DNA of 19,975 nt from Halobacteriales archaeon SW_9_67_24. Its GTDB lineage: Archaea > Halobacteriota > Halobacteria > Halobacteriales > Halococcaceae. The position numbers and the translations under genes are program-made. The DNA lies in contig PXSV01000088.1 in the NCBI GenBank assembly GCA_003022685.1, positions 9,280 through 29,254 on the forward strand, written 5' to 3'. Below are positions 6,795 through 15,189 of the stretch, in pieces. The notes below the pieces were generated by a model. That model worked only from the letters and a program-made list of their open reading frames with translations. It did not search any database and was not told the DNA's origin. Each line of letters begins with the position of its first letter. Position 1 is the stretch's first letter.

Positions 6795-7976
6795 ATGGCA
6801 AAAGTCACGCTCGAAAACGTCACGAAACGCTTCGACGACGTCGTCGCGGTCGACGACATGAACCTCGAAATCCCGGACGGCGAGTTCGTCACATTGGTCG
6901 GCCCCTCGGGCTGTGGGAAGTCGACGACGATGGAGACCGTCGCCGGGCTGACGATGCCCACGGAGGGCACGATCTACATCGGGGATCGGGAGGTGACGAC
7001 CCTCCCGCCGAAAGACAGGGGAATCGCGATGGTGTTCCAGAACATCGCGCTGTTTCCCCACATGGACGTCTACGACAACATCTCCTTCGGGTTGCGGCTC
7101 CGAGACTTCGACGAAGAGGAGACCGACCGTCGGGTCGACGACGCGGCCGAGACCGTCCAGATGAGCGGGATGCTCGATCGGATGCCGAGCGAGATGAGCG
7201 GGGGCCAGCGCCAGCGGGTCGCGATCGCGCGGGCCCTGGTGCGCGAACCCGACGTGTTTCTGATGGACGAACCGCTCGCGAACCTCGACGCGAAGCTCCG
7301 GGTCCACATGCGGACCGAGCTCCAGCGCATCCACCGCGAACTCGGGACCACGGTGATCTACGTCACCCACGACCAGGCGGAGGCGATGACGATGTCCGAC
7401 CGGATCGCGGTGATCGACGGCGGGGAGCTCCAGCAGATCGCTCCGCCGCTCACCTGTTACAACGAGCCGTCGAACCTGTTCGTCGCGGGCTTCATCGGCT
7501 CGCCGAGCATGAACTTCGCGGAGGGGGTCGTCGGACCGAACGGCTTCGAGTCCGAGCACATCGACGTGGAGTTCGACCCCAGCACGCTCAGGGTGAACGA
7601 GGGCGATGCGGTCACGATCGGGGTCCGCCCCGAGGACATCTATCCGACCGCCACCGCGGGATCGGTGTCGCACGCGACCGCCGAAATCGAAACCACCACC
7701 GACGTCCTCGAGCCGATGGGCGACGAGATCCTCGTCTACCTCCTGCTCACCGAGGAGGCGGAGATCGACCTCGAGGACCCCGAGGCGGGCGATCAACTCC
7801 TGATGAGCGTCGATCCCGCCTCGGACATCGAGGAAGGCCAGACGATTCGGGTGGCGCTCGACCGCGAGAAGATCCACCTCTTCGACGTGGAGTCGGGCGA
7901 GGCGATCGCCCACGGGCTCGTCCAGCCGACGCAGGCCAAGGGCGCAGCCGGAACCGAAGCGGAGGGCGACGACTGA
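6795..7976 (+). CDS. Sugar ABC transporter ATP-binding protein, MalK/UgpC-like
   Basis: The product is 393 residues, full length for a CUT1 ATPase. Seen: Walker A GPSGCGKST (36-44), Q-loop VFQNIALFPHM (from about 80), the ABC signature as MSGGQRQR (134-141, with Met for the usual Leu), Walker B VFLMDEP (154-160), D-loop ANLDAK and the H-loop His192 in THDQAEAMT. A C-terminal TOBE-type regulatory region follows, with FIGSPSMNF and IGVRPEDI. The tail after about residue 345 is acidic and family-variable. AAGGAG at 6782-6787 gives a good ribosome site, and the gap from the previous stop is 4 nt. It powers the importer from the cytosolic side and could serve other permeases too, as MalK-type ATPases sometimes do. 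Confidence 0.94.
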   Translation: MAKVTLENVTKRFDDVVAVDDMNLEIPDGEFVTLVGPSGCGKSTTMETVAGLTMPTEGTIYIGDREVTTLPPKDRGIAMVFQNIALFPHMDVYDNISFGLRLRDFDEEETDRRVDDAAETVQMSGMLDRMPSEMSGGQRQRVAIARALVREPDVFLMDEPLANLDAKLRVHMRTELQRIHRELGTTVIYVTHDQAEAMTMSDRIAVIDGGELQQIAPPLTCYNEPSNLFVAGFIGSPSMNFAEGVVGPNGFESEHIDVEFDPSTLRVNEGDAVTIGVRPEDIYPTATAGSVSHATAEIETTTDVLEPMGDEILVYLLLTEEAEIDLEDPEAGDQLLMSVDPASDIEEGQTIRVALDREKIHLFDVESGEAIAHGLVQPTQAKGAAGTEAEGDD

Positions 7977-7978
7977 CG

Positions 7979-8182
7979 ATGGTCACCGAGCTCGGTCTGT
8001 TCTACGTCGGCGGGATGACGCTACTGTTCGTCTTCTGGGCGTACGGTATCGTCTCGTTCGTGCTTGACGTGAAGAACAAGTTCGTTCCCCTCGCCCGTCA
8101 GTACCGTCGGGGGCGGCGACGCGAGCAGGAGGAGGCCGAACGCGACGCCGAGCGCGAGGAGCGCGAGCGCCAGCTCTACTGA
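7979..8182 (+). CDS. Small membrane protein, last gene of the transporter operon
   Basis: The product is 67 residues and I recognise no named family. It starts two bases after the ATPase stop with GGAGG at 7961-7965 upstream, so it is very likely translated as part of the operon. It has one predicted membrane helix at about residues 6-29 (YVGGMTLLFVFWAYGIVSFV), then a strongly charged cytosolic tail of about 30 residues rich in Arg and Glu (RRGRRREQEEAERDAEREER), probably a single helix or coiled coil. Coding is supported by codon use and by the abrupt change from hydrophobic to charged sequence. Its position suggests an accessory subunit or regulator of the importer, which is inference only. 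Confidence 0.75.
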   Translation: MVTELGLFYVGGMTLLFVFWAYGIVSFVLDVKNKFVPLARQYRRGRRREQEEAERDAEREERERQLY

Positions 8183-8287
8183 TAGATCGTTGGGACTGTT
8201 TCCCGGTAGCCGCCGACCCCGCGCGGCAGACGGAAACGACTCACAACGATCCCTCCGAGACGCCGGTACGGGGCCGGCCGGGAGCGG

Positions 8288-8295
8288 TATTCTTA
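8288..8295 (+). promoter_or_regulatory. Possible TATA box for dehydrogenase copy 2
   Basis: TATTCTTA stands out in GC-rich DNA about 30 nt before the GTG at 8322. The spacing allows a leaderless or nearly leaderless transcript. The 139-bp gap after the transporter operon suggests this gene is, at least in part, separately expressed. Confidence 0.4.
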
Positions 8296-8321
8296 CAACC
8301 CGGGCCGCTCTAAGCACGGTA

Positions 8322-9419
8322 GTGTCCTCTTCTTCCCCTCCACGTGTCGGGATCGTCGGCCTCGGGAACATCGGCCGGTTCCACGCCGACCGGCTGGTCG
8401 ACCACGGGGCCGACCTCGTCGGCGGGGTCGACGTCGATCCCGACGTCCGGGATCGCTTCGCCAACGCGTACGCGACCGAGACCCACGAGACCGCCGCCGA
8501 CCTGTTCGCGGCCGCCGACGCAGTGATCGTCGCGACGCCGAACCGGTTCCACGAGGAGTACGCCGTCGACGCGCTCGAACGCGACATCCACGTGCTGCTT
8601 GAAAAGCCGCTCGCACACTCAGTCGAGAGCGCCGAAGGGATCGCGGCCGCCGCCGAAGGGAGCGAGGGGCTCGTGATGACGGGGTTCAAGAACCGCTTCG
8701 TCAACTCCGTCGAGGTGCTCAAGAGCTTCCAGGAACAGGGCCGACTCGGCACCACACGCCACGTCGAGGCGAACTACGTCCGGCGGCGCGGGATTCCGGG
8801 GCGTGGCTCGTGGTTCACGAGCCAGGCAGCCTCCGGCGGCGGGTCGCTGATCGACATCGGGATCCACGCAATCGATCTCGCGCTTCACTTCCTCGATTTC
8901 CCCGAGGTCGTCGAGGTGTCGGCGACGACGCGCTCGGCCTTTGGCTCGCGCGAGGACTACGCTTACATCGACATGTGGGGCGAGGACCAGGGGCCGGGGG
9001 AGTTCGACGTCGACGACTCGGCGAGCGCGTTCATTCGGTGTGCCGACGGCTCGACAGTGAGCCTCGAAGCGGCGTGGGCGACCAACCGCCCGGCCAACCA
9101 CGAGTTCCTGATCCGTGGGACCGACGCCGGGGCGTGTTTCGATCGGGACGAGAACAGCCTGAAGCTCTACGAGAGCAGCAAGGACGGCGTCGACCACCTC
9201 GCCGACACCGACGTCACCACCCGCTCGAACGACGCCATGATGGCCGAACAGCGGACGTTCCTCGATGCGGTCGAGCGCGGCGAACCGCCCGACCGGAACA
9301 CGCTCGAAGAGGGCCTCGCGGTCCAGCGCGTGATCGACGCCATCTACCGTTCCTCCGAGTCCGGCCGTGCAGTCCGGCTCGACGACGCCGCCCGGGAGAC
9401 CCAGGCCGAACTCGACTGA
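8322..9419 (+). CDS. Gfo/Idh/MocA family NAD(P)-dependent sugar dehydrogenase, copy 2
   Basis: The product is 365 residues from the GTG at 8322, chosen because the Rossmann strand RVGIVGLGNIG follows within ten residues and a TATA-like box lies about 30 nt upstream; the longer open frame to 8190 has no family-like sequence. Glycines at 13, 15 and 18, acidic VDVDP after the second strand, EKP at about 94-96, and IDIGIHAIDLAL with Asp178 and His182 mark a complete enzyme. It closely resembles copy 1 (1461-2528) throughout, including VRRRGIPGRGSWFT and REDY...MWGED, but has a C-terminal extension of about ten residues. The two copies bracket the stress gene and the transporter, so both probably act on the imported sugar or its products. 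The substrate is not identifiable. Confidence 0.9.
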   Translation: MSSSSPPRVGIVGLGNIGRFHADRLVDHGADLVGGVDVDPDVRDRFANAYATETHETAADLFAAADAVIVATPNRFHEEYAVDALERDIHVLLEKPLAHSVESAEGIAAAAEGSEGLVMTGFKNRFVNSVEVLKSFQEQGRLGTTRHVEANYVRRRGIPGRGSWFTSQAASGGGSLIDIGIHAIDLALHFLDFPEVVEVSATTRSAFGSREDYAYIDMWGEDQGPGEFDVDDSASAFIRCADGSTVSLEAAWATNRPANHEFLIRGTDAGACFDRDENSLKLYESSKDGVDHLADTDVTTRSNDAMMAEQRTFLDAVERGEPPDRNTLEEGLAVQRVIDAIYRSSESGRAVRLDDAARETQAELD

Positions 9420-9458
9420 GTAGCGAACCCCTTTCCCGACGGGCCGCGAGCGACCGGT

Positions 9459-10412
9459 ATGGACGACCCCGCGATCCTCGTCGCCGGCGAGACCCTGGTC
9501 GACTTCCTGCCGGCGCGGCCGGGACCGCTCGCCGACGTCGAAACGTTCTCGCGGCGGGCGGGCGGCGCGGCGGCGAACGTCGCCATCGGCCTCTCTCGGC
9601 TCGATCGCCCGCCGTGGTTCCTGACGAACGTCTCGACCGACGGGTTCGGGGACTTCCTCGCGAGGACGCTCGACGAGAACGGGGTCCCCGATCGGTTCGT
9701 GACACGCTCGGAGCACCCGACGGCGCTCGCGTTCGTTTCCCACGACGCGAACGCCGACCGGCGTTTCACGTTCTATCGGACTGGGAGCGCCGACGGTCGT
9801 CTCGACGGGCGCGTGGTTCCGGACAGCGTGCTCGATTCCCTCGAATGGGTCTGTGTCGACGCGCCGGTGGCGCTCGCGGCCGAACCCGCTCGCTCCGCGC
9901 TCCTCGATCTCTGCGAGCGGGCCCGCGAGCGCGGCTGTCGGGTGGCGTTCGATCCGAACACCAGGCGCGAGCTGTGGCCCGACGAAGCGACGCTTCACGA
10001 AACGCTCGATGCCATGCTCGCCCGAACGGACGTCGTCAAGACGTCGGTCGAGGACCTCGACGGGACGTCGTTCGCCGCCGCCGACCCCGCTGATCTCGCC
10101 GCGAACCTGTTCACGGCCGGGCCGCACACCGTGTTCGTGACGCGCGGGGCCGACGGGTCGCGCGCGCTCGCCGCCGACCGCGCGCCGTGGGGACCCGTCG
10201 ACGTCTCGCGCGCGGGCTACGACGTCGATCCCGTCGACGCGACCGGTGCGGGCGACGCCTTCCTCGCGGGCGGCCTCTCCGGGCTCGCCGCCGGCGACCC
10301 GCTCGACGAGGTTCTCGGGTTCGCCAACGCGGTCGGCGCGCTCACCGCGACCGAGACGGGCGCGATCGACGCGCTGCCCGATCGGGAGGCCGTGGCGGCG
10401 CTCCGGGAGTAG
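9459..10412 (+). CDS. PfkB-family carbohydrate kinase (fructokinase-like)
   Basis: The product is 317 residues, normal for the ribokinase/PfkB fold. The N-terminal motif is ILVAGETLVDFLPARPG, followed by the sugar-binding GG in RAGGAAANVAIGLSRL (35-36). The C-terminal PfkB signature is DATGAGDAFLAGG, with the catalytic Asp at about 266. The GE-x-L-V-D-F-x-P start resembles fructokinases more than KDG kinases, and it differs from the kdgK relic at 11976-12861, so it is not simply a second copy. It would phosphorylate a hexose or keto-sugar in the cytosol. It starts 39 nt after dehydrogenase copy 2 on the same strand and may be co-transcribed. The exact substrate is uncertain (fructose, KDG or another keto-sugar). 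Confidence 0.87.
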   Translation: MDDPAILVAGETLVDFLPARPGPLADVETFSRRAGGAAANVAIGLSRLDRPPWFLTNVSTDGFGDFLARTLDENGVPDRFVTRSEHPTALAFVSHDANADRRFTFYRTGSADGRLDGRVVPDSVLDSLEWVCVDAPVALAAEPARSALLDLCERARERGCRVAFDPNTRRELWPDEATLHETLDAMLARTDVVKTSVEDLDGTSFAAADPADLAANLFTAGPHTVFVTRGADGSRALAADRAPWGPVDVSRAGYDVDPVDATGAGDAFLAGGLSGLAAGDPLDEVLGFANAVGALTATETGAIDALPDREAVAALRE

Positions 10413-10736
10413 CCGTTCGCGTGACGAGCGCCGCCGAAACCGACCCGGCGATACACGAACACCGTCGCCAGCGATCGTGTTCGGCGACTGTGGTCGGCTT
10501 CGTGCTCGCAAACGTGGGCCGTGCTTGTCGATTTCCCCCCCGTCGATGCTGGCGGTCCCCGCAATGTGACCCCGCTTGTCCACGTTCGTTTCTCACGAGG
10601 ACGTTCGGTTCACACGACCGCTGACCGGCCGTTTCCCCGGCGGCTCACACCGCCGCGGTCCGGACGGCCGGAAGGGCGACCCGCGGGCGCAATCCGGCCT
10701 GCAGGATGGGCTGTCGTCACTTGCAAGGTTCGGGGG
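10413..10736. other. Gene-free interval with two inverted repeats
   Basis: No convincing coding sequence is seen. One hairpin has arms CGAACAC (10456-10462) and GTGTTCG (10477-10483), 43 nt after the kinase stop. A second, nested structure has outer arms CCGGCCGT (10625-10632) and ACGGCCGG (10664-10671) around a 6-bp stem CGGCGG/CCGCCG (10638-10643 and 10650-10655). Either could be a 3' RNA structure or a regulator site for the downstream reductase. In DNA this GC-rich some dyads are expected by chance. Confidence 0.35.
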
Positions 10737-10744
10737 TTTTTGTG
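10737..10744 (+). promoter_or_regulatory. Possible TATA box for the aldo/keto reductase
   Basis: TTTTTGTG is the only T-rich stretch in this area and its centre is 26 nt before the ATG at 10766, which fits a leaderless transcript and supports that start codon. Confidence 0.45.
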
Positions 10745-10765
10745 TCACCCGGACGAGGGTCCGGC

Positions 10766-11755
10766 ATGGTCGACACCGACATGGAGTACACCAGGCTCGG
10801 CAACACGGGGCTGGAGGTCTCCCGGCTCTGTCTCGGCTGTATGAACTTCGGCAGCGATGCGCCGTGGATGATCGACGACCGGGAGCAGAGCAAGGCGGTC
10901 ATCGAGCGAGCGATCGAGCACGGGATCAACTTCTTCGATACGGCGAACGTCTACTCGCAGGGCGAGTCCGAAAGGATCCTCGGGGCGGCCCTCGACGGTC
11001 GCCGCGACGAGCACGTGATCGCCACCAAGGTCCACGGACGGATGGCCGACCGCCCGAACGGGCAGGGGCTTTCGCGCCGACACGTCCTCGAACAGGCCGA
11101 CGCCAGCCTCGACAGACTGGGGACCGACTACATCGACCTCTACCAGATCCACCGCTGGGACGACGAGACGCCGATCACCGAGACGCTCTCGGCGCTCGAC
11201 ACCCTCGTCGACCACGGGAAGGTCCGGTACGTCGGCGCGAGCACGATGTCCGGGTGGCAGTTCACCAAGGCGCTCTACGAGGCCGACGTGAACAACTTCG
11301 AACGGTTCGTCTCGATGCAGGCGGAGTACAACCTCGTCGATCGCCACGAGGAGGCGAACGTGCTGCCGGTCTGCCGGGATCAGGGCGTGGGCGTCATCCC
11401 GTGGTCGCCGCTCGCGGGCGGGTTCCTCACCGGCAAGTACGAGCGCGGCGAGGCTCCCGCCGAGGGCCGGGCGGCCGACGACGAACACACCCAGGATCGG
11501 TTCACCGAGGACAACTGGGCGGTGCTCGACGAGGTCCGGACGCTCGCTGACAGGAAGGGGACCACGCCGGTCGGGATCAGCCTCGCGTGGTTGCTCGCGA
11601 AGGACGTCGTCGACGCGCCGATCGTCGGGCCACGGACCCTCGAGCATCTCGACGAACAGGTGGCGGCGCTGTCGATATCGCTATCGGACGACGAGATCGA
11701 ACGCCTCGAAGCCCCGAAGACCCCGGTATGGTCGCGGGAAATCGGCGACGTCTGA
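10766..11755 (+). CDS. Aldo/keto reductase
   Basis: The product is 329 residues, a full TIM-barrel NAD(P)H-dependent oxidoreductase. The catalytic tetrad is complete: Asp58 and Tyr63 in FFDTANVYSQGESE, Lys88 in VIATKVHG and His129 in DLYQIHRWD. Later family features include YVGASTMSGWQ, QAEYNLVDR, PWSPLAGGFLTGKY and the cofactor-binding PIVGPRTLEHLDEQ. It groups by eye with the YajO/AKR11-like subfamily. The ATG at 10766 fits the TATA spacing; an ATG five codons later (10781) is the other possibility, and an open extension upstream is not family-like. It reduces aldehydes or keto groups of sugars or detoxifies carbonyls in the cytosol; the substrate is unknown. It converges with kdgK. Confidence 0.9.
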   Translation: MVDTDMEYTRLGNTGLEVSRLCLGCMNFGSDAPWMIDDREQSKAVIERAIEHGINFFDTANVYSQGESERILGAALDGRRDEHVIATKVHGRMADRPNGQGLSRRHVLEQADASLDRLGTDYIDLYQIHRWDDETPITETLSALDTLVDHGKVRYVGASTMSGWQFTKALYEADVNNFERFVSMQAEYNLVDRHEEANVLPVCRDQGVGVIPWSPLAGGFLTGKYERGEAPAEGRAADDEHTQDRFTEDNWAVLDEVRTLADRKGTTPVGISLAWLLAKDVVDAPIVGPRTLEHLDEQVAALSISLSDDEIERLEAPKTPVWSREIGDV

Positions 11756-11941
11756 GCGACGCGGACGGACGAAAAACGCTCAGGCCCCGGCGACGACGGC
11801 GGCGATGAACGACCAGTCGGTTCCCGAGCTGCCAGTTCACGATAGTACGAACGGTTTACTCGAACTTGAATACTTCGATCCGATGATTATTCTGTCGGGA
11901 ACGTCCACGAGAGACCGTCCGCCAGGCGGTGATCGGAGAGG

Positions 11942-11946
11942 AAAAA
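11942..11946 (-). terminator. T-run downstream of the kdgK locus
   Basis: On the - strand a TTTTT run follows the kdgK stop codon by about 30 nt, the usual kind of archaeal intrinsic termination signal. A short dyad around 11920-11935 (CCGCC/GGCGG) follows. The rest of the 220-bp convergent gap (11756-11975) holds an AT-richer patch at about 11855-11895 with no gene that I can support. Confidence 0.35.
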
Positions 11947-11975
11947 TCCAGTTCGCAACTCGATCGACGAACGCG

Positions 11976-12861
11976 CTATCGGTAGACGGCCTCGCGCTCG
12001 CCACGGAAGACGTCGAGTTCCTCGCCAGTGGGCAGGCCTTCGATGTCGCCAGCGACGGTCGTGGCGAACGCGCCGACCGCGTTGGCGAGCTCCGCGGACT
12101 CGACCGGGTCGAGGTCACGAAGGCGGCCGGCGAGAAAGCCCGCTGCGAAGCCGTCGCCCGCGCCGACCGGGTCGACCACTCGCTCGACCTCGTAGCCCGC
12201 GACGCGCTCAGTCGTCGCGCCGTCGGCGACGAGCGCGCCCTCGGCACCGAGCTTGACCGCGGCGAGGTCGGCCCCGCGATCGAGACACGCCGCGGCGATC
12301 CCTTCGGGGTCGTCGGCGTCGAACAGCGCCTGGCCCTCCTCGATTCCGGGGAGGACGATGTCGGCCACCCCCACTAATTCGAGCAGCGTCGAGCGCATTT
12401 CATCCTCGTCGTCCCAGAGCTTCATCCGGAGGTTCGGGTCGAACGAGATCGTCACGTCGGCCTCGTGAGCGCGCTCGGCGGCGGCGAAGACGGTTTCGCG
12501 ACACGACTCGCTCAGCGCCGGCGTGATCCCCGTGAGGTGGAGGTATTCGGCCTCGGCGAGGTACTCGGCGGGGAGGTCGTCGGGCGTCAGGGTGGATGCG
12601 GCCGAGCCGTGGCGGTAGTAGTACACCGAACTCTCGCCGAGCGCGCGGCGCTCCTTGAACATCAGCCCGGTCGGGGCGTCCTGGGTGGTCGTCACGGCTG
12701 ATCCAGCCGACGTCGTGGTCGAGGCGAGCGAGCCCGATGGCGACGTTGCTCTCCGCACCGCCGAGGCTCTTCGTGAACTCGGTGGTGTACTTCATCGGCC
12801 CCGACTCGCGGGGGTTGATCAACACCATCGTCTCCCCCATCGTGACGACACGCGGTGACAT
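11976..12861 (-). pseudogene. kdgK: 2-keto-3-deoxygluconate kinase, disrupted by an internal loss and frameshift
   Basis: From the ATG at 12861 the N-terminal 56 codons are a good KDG kinase start (VTMGETMVLINPRESGPMKY, GGAESNVAIGLARL, DVGWISR). The remainder, about 239 codons from about nt 12695 to the TAG at 11976-11978, continues in the next frame: APTGLMFKERRALGES, YYYRHGSAAS, SFDPNLRMKLWDDE and the catalytic DPVGAGDGFAAG. Against the family about 20 residues between WISR and APTGLMFK are missing (the segment normally like LGDDPFG...GEGVDVS), and the loss is not a multiple of three. The intact enzyme makes KDPG from KDG plus ATP in the semi-phosphorylative Entner-Doudoroff route, and a KDPG aldolase gene is at the right edge. 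As written no full kinase can be made. Real decay and assembly error are both possible. Confidence 0.85.
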
Positions 12862-13024
12862 GCTCGTTCGTGTCCCGCCCGCCGCCCTAACCGTTCCGGA
12901 ATCGACTCTCGGCGGAACGATCACCCCCGGATCGAAACCCGATCCTGGTCTCCGGCTGATCGAGCGAGTTCTCCGACCCCGACGATCGAGACTGTCGATC
13001 GCGCGGCGTACCGATCGGCGGCTC

Positions 13025-15189
13025 TCAGTCGTCGCTATCGGCGAGGAGCCGTGCCACGCCAAGCGCGAGTCCGGAGAGCGCCACGAGCTCGCGCCACCGC
13101 CGGTCGTCGTTCCGCTCGTGGAGGTTTCGGTGTCGCTCGTCGCGGTGGCCGTTTCGGTCTCGGTCGCCGCCACCGTGGTCGGCGTCGTCGTGGCCGTAGT
13201 GCCGGTCGCCGGCGCGGCGCTCGTCGTCGCAGTCGTGGGGCTGCCCGTCGTGGTGCGGTTCGTCGCCGTGGTTTCGTTCGGCGTCGTGGTCGCGCCTGGC
13301 GTAGTCCCGGCGGTCGTGGCGCTTTGTGTCGGCTCGGCCATCTGCGTCGTCTCCGCCGCGGTGGCCGTCGCCGTGTCGCTGGTGGACGTGGTTTCGGTGG
13401 TCGATATGGTGCTTTCCTGGTGTGGATCGTTCGGCGGGCGGATGCGGTGGACCGCGCCACTTCGCCCCTCCGAGGTCTCCGCGCTCGTCAGCACGTAGAG
13501 TCTGCCGTCGTTGTCCCGTCCGATGGCGAGGACGTACGCCCCGACGGTCCCGTTCTCCCGGTTCTCGATGACGAGCTCTTCGAGCTCCCAGAGCCCTTCC
13601 TCGGTGGGAGTGGCGGCGAACAGCGATCCTGTCGGGGTCTCGGTCTCCTTCGTTTTCCGGAAGTCGCCGAAGACGTACTTGCCTTCGAGGGACTCGATCG
13701 CGTCGTTCTCGTAGACGTAGCCGCCGATGACCGCCGAGCCGACGCCGGTTCCCCCGTAGCTGTGCGGGTACTCGACGACCGGACCGATGAGTTGCTCGCC
13801 GTTGCGAACGTCCGGCGGGAGCTGGCTCGGACACTCCTCCGGGGGATTCCGGCTTCCCTCGGGCCCCGGTTTGAAACAGTGAGTTCCTTCGCGGACGTTC
13901 CAGCCGTAGTTCCGGTCCTCGGTAACGATGCTGACCTCCTCGAACCCGTTCTGGCCGACATCGGCGACGAACAGCTTCCCGTCGGAGAACCCCATCCGCC
14001 ACGGGTTGCGAAACCCCCACGCGAACTGCTCGTTCAATCCGGGTTTTCCCACCAGCGGGTTGCCGTCCGGGATCGCGTAGGGCTTGCCGTTTTCCTCGCC
14101 GTCGACGTCGATCCGGAGGACGCTGCCGAGCAGGTTCTCCCTCACGTCCTGGCCGTTGCCGCCCTCGTTGTCCTCGTACCAGTCCGAGACGTGACCGGGG
14201 TTGTTGTCGTGTGCGCCGCCGCCGTCGCCCATCCCAATGTAGAGATACCCGTCGGGACCGAACGTGACCGCGCCGGCGTTGTGAGTGTCCTGGGGTTGGG
14301 GCACTGCGAGGAGTCGGCGCACGAAGCTCGCGCCCGCCGCCGAGCCGTCGTTCGCCGTGAACTCCGCGAGCACCTCCGTATGCGAGAGGGAATCGGGCGC
14401 ATCGTCGGTCAGGGGCGCGCTGTAACGCAGGAAGAGTCGGCCGTTCCGCTGGAAGTCGGGATGGAACGTCATCCCCAACAGTCCCTTCTCGCCGCCGATC
14501 TTCGCCATCCGATCGCTCACGTCGACGTAGGGCTCCTCACGGAGGCCGTCATCGGTGTGGAGATACACCTGGCCCAGCCGGTCGGCGACGAACCGTCGAT
14601 CCGTCGCGCCCGGCGGCACCTCGAAATCGACCGGGGCCACGAGGCCGCCGTCGATGATCGTTTCGAGGCGAACCGACGACCCGGCCGGGATGTAGGGATC
14701 GCTGTCGTCCTCGGTCGGTGTCGGGGTCGTCTCCCCATCCGATCCGTCGCCGAAGGCGATCGCGCCGTGCATCGAGGTGAGATGGGGTTCGCAGACGTAC
14801 TCGGCCATCTCCCCGCGGGCGGTGAATTCGAGCGCCTGGGTCTCGCCTTCCTCGCTCATCACCTCGGTTCGTTCGAGAACGTTGCCGTCGCCGTCGAGCA
14901 GCGCGAAGTTGTGACCTCTCCCGTCCAAATTCTTCCAGACTACGCGGTAGGTGGTGCCGGCCTCGAGGTTCAGGGTGGGGTTCGATTCGCCGGCGATCGA
15001 CTCGGGCGCACGGCCCTGCCAGCCGGCGATCTCGCCGCCGAGCCGGATTACTTCGGGGACGGACTGGGCTTCGACGCCGGCGAGTCCGCCGACACCGGCG
15101 AGCGTGCCGACCGCGGCGAGCGAGAGAAATCGACGGCGCGACGGGGCGGCGGACCGACGTGGAAGGTCGCCGTGGTTCGTTCCAGCCAT
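13025..15189 (-). CDS. Exported cupredoxin-PQQ-type sugar dehydrogenase, frameshifted at its C-terminal anchor
   Basis: From the ATG at 15189: a Tat signal (SRRRFLSLAAVGTLAGVGG, cleavage near 41); a type I copper domain at about 46-146 with probable ligands His93, Cys133, His136 and Met140; then a soluble glucose/sorbosone dehydrogenase beta-propeller at about 170-585 (GLLGMTFHPDF, the putative catalytic His303 in DTHNAGAVTFGPDG, GDGGGAHDNNPG, WGFRNPWRMGF, NYGWNVREGTHC). A Thr-rich linker of about 105 residues follows. A typical membrane anchor (WRELVALSGLALGVARLL, stop at 13025-13027) is in the next frame; one added base at about 13094-13103 would restore it. As written, the catalytic frame instead runs on to 12400, through the start of kdgK, giving 929 codons. 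It probably oxidises aldoses outside the cell and passes electrons via copper; PQQ use is inferred from the family. Confidence 0.88.

Noticed and set aside
8619..10583. - strand open frame of about 654 codons opposite dehydrogenase copy 2 and the PfkB kinase
   Set aside because: It spans two convincing + strand genes and the gap between them, with repetitive Arg/Glu/Gly/Val composition typical of a shadow frame.
11805..11990. Possible small + strand gene after the aldo/keto reductase (starts MNDQSVPELP)
   Set aside because: The frame runs on antisense into kdgK, its codon use is unlike neighbouring genes, and no promoter, ribosome site or family is seen.
13095..13420. Thr-rich stretch considered as a tandem DNA repeat or CRISPR-like array
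   Set aside because: It is a low-complexity protein linker of irregular Thr/Ala/Glu codons with no fixed repeat unit or spacers. No CRISPR array is seen anywhere in the window.
12400..15189. A single natural 929-residue dehydrogenase-kinase fusion
   Set aside because: The readthrough lacks most of the kinase, reads nonsense between 13095 and 12861, and an ordinary C-terminal anchor with its own stop exists one frame away. An accidental chimera explains it better.
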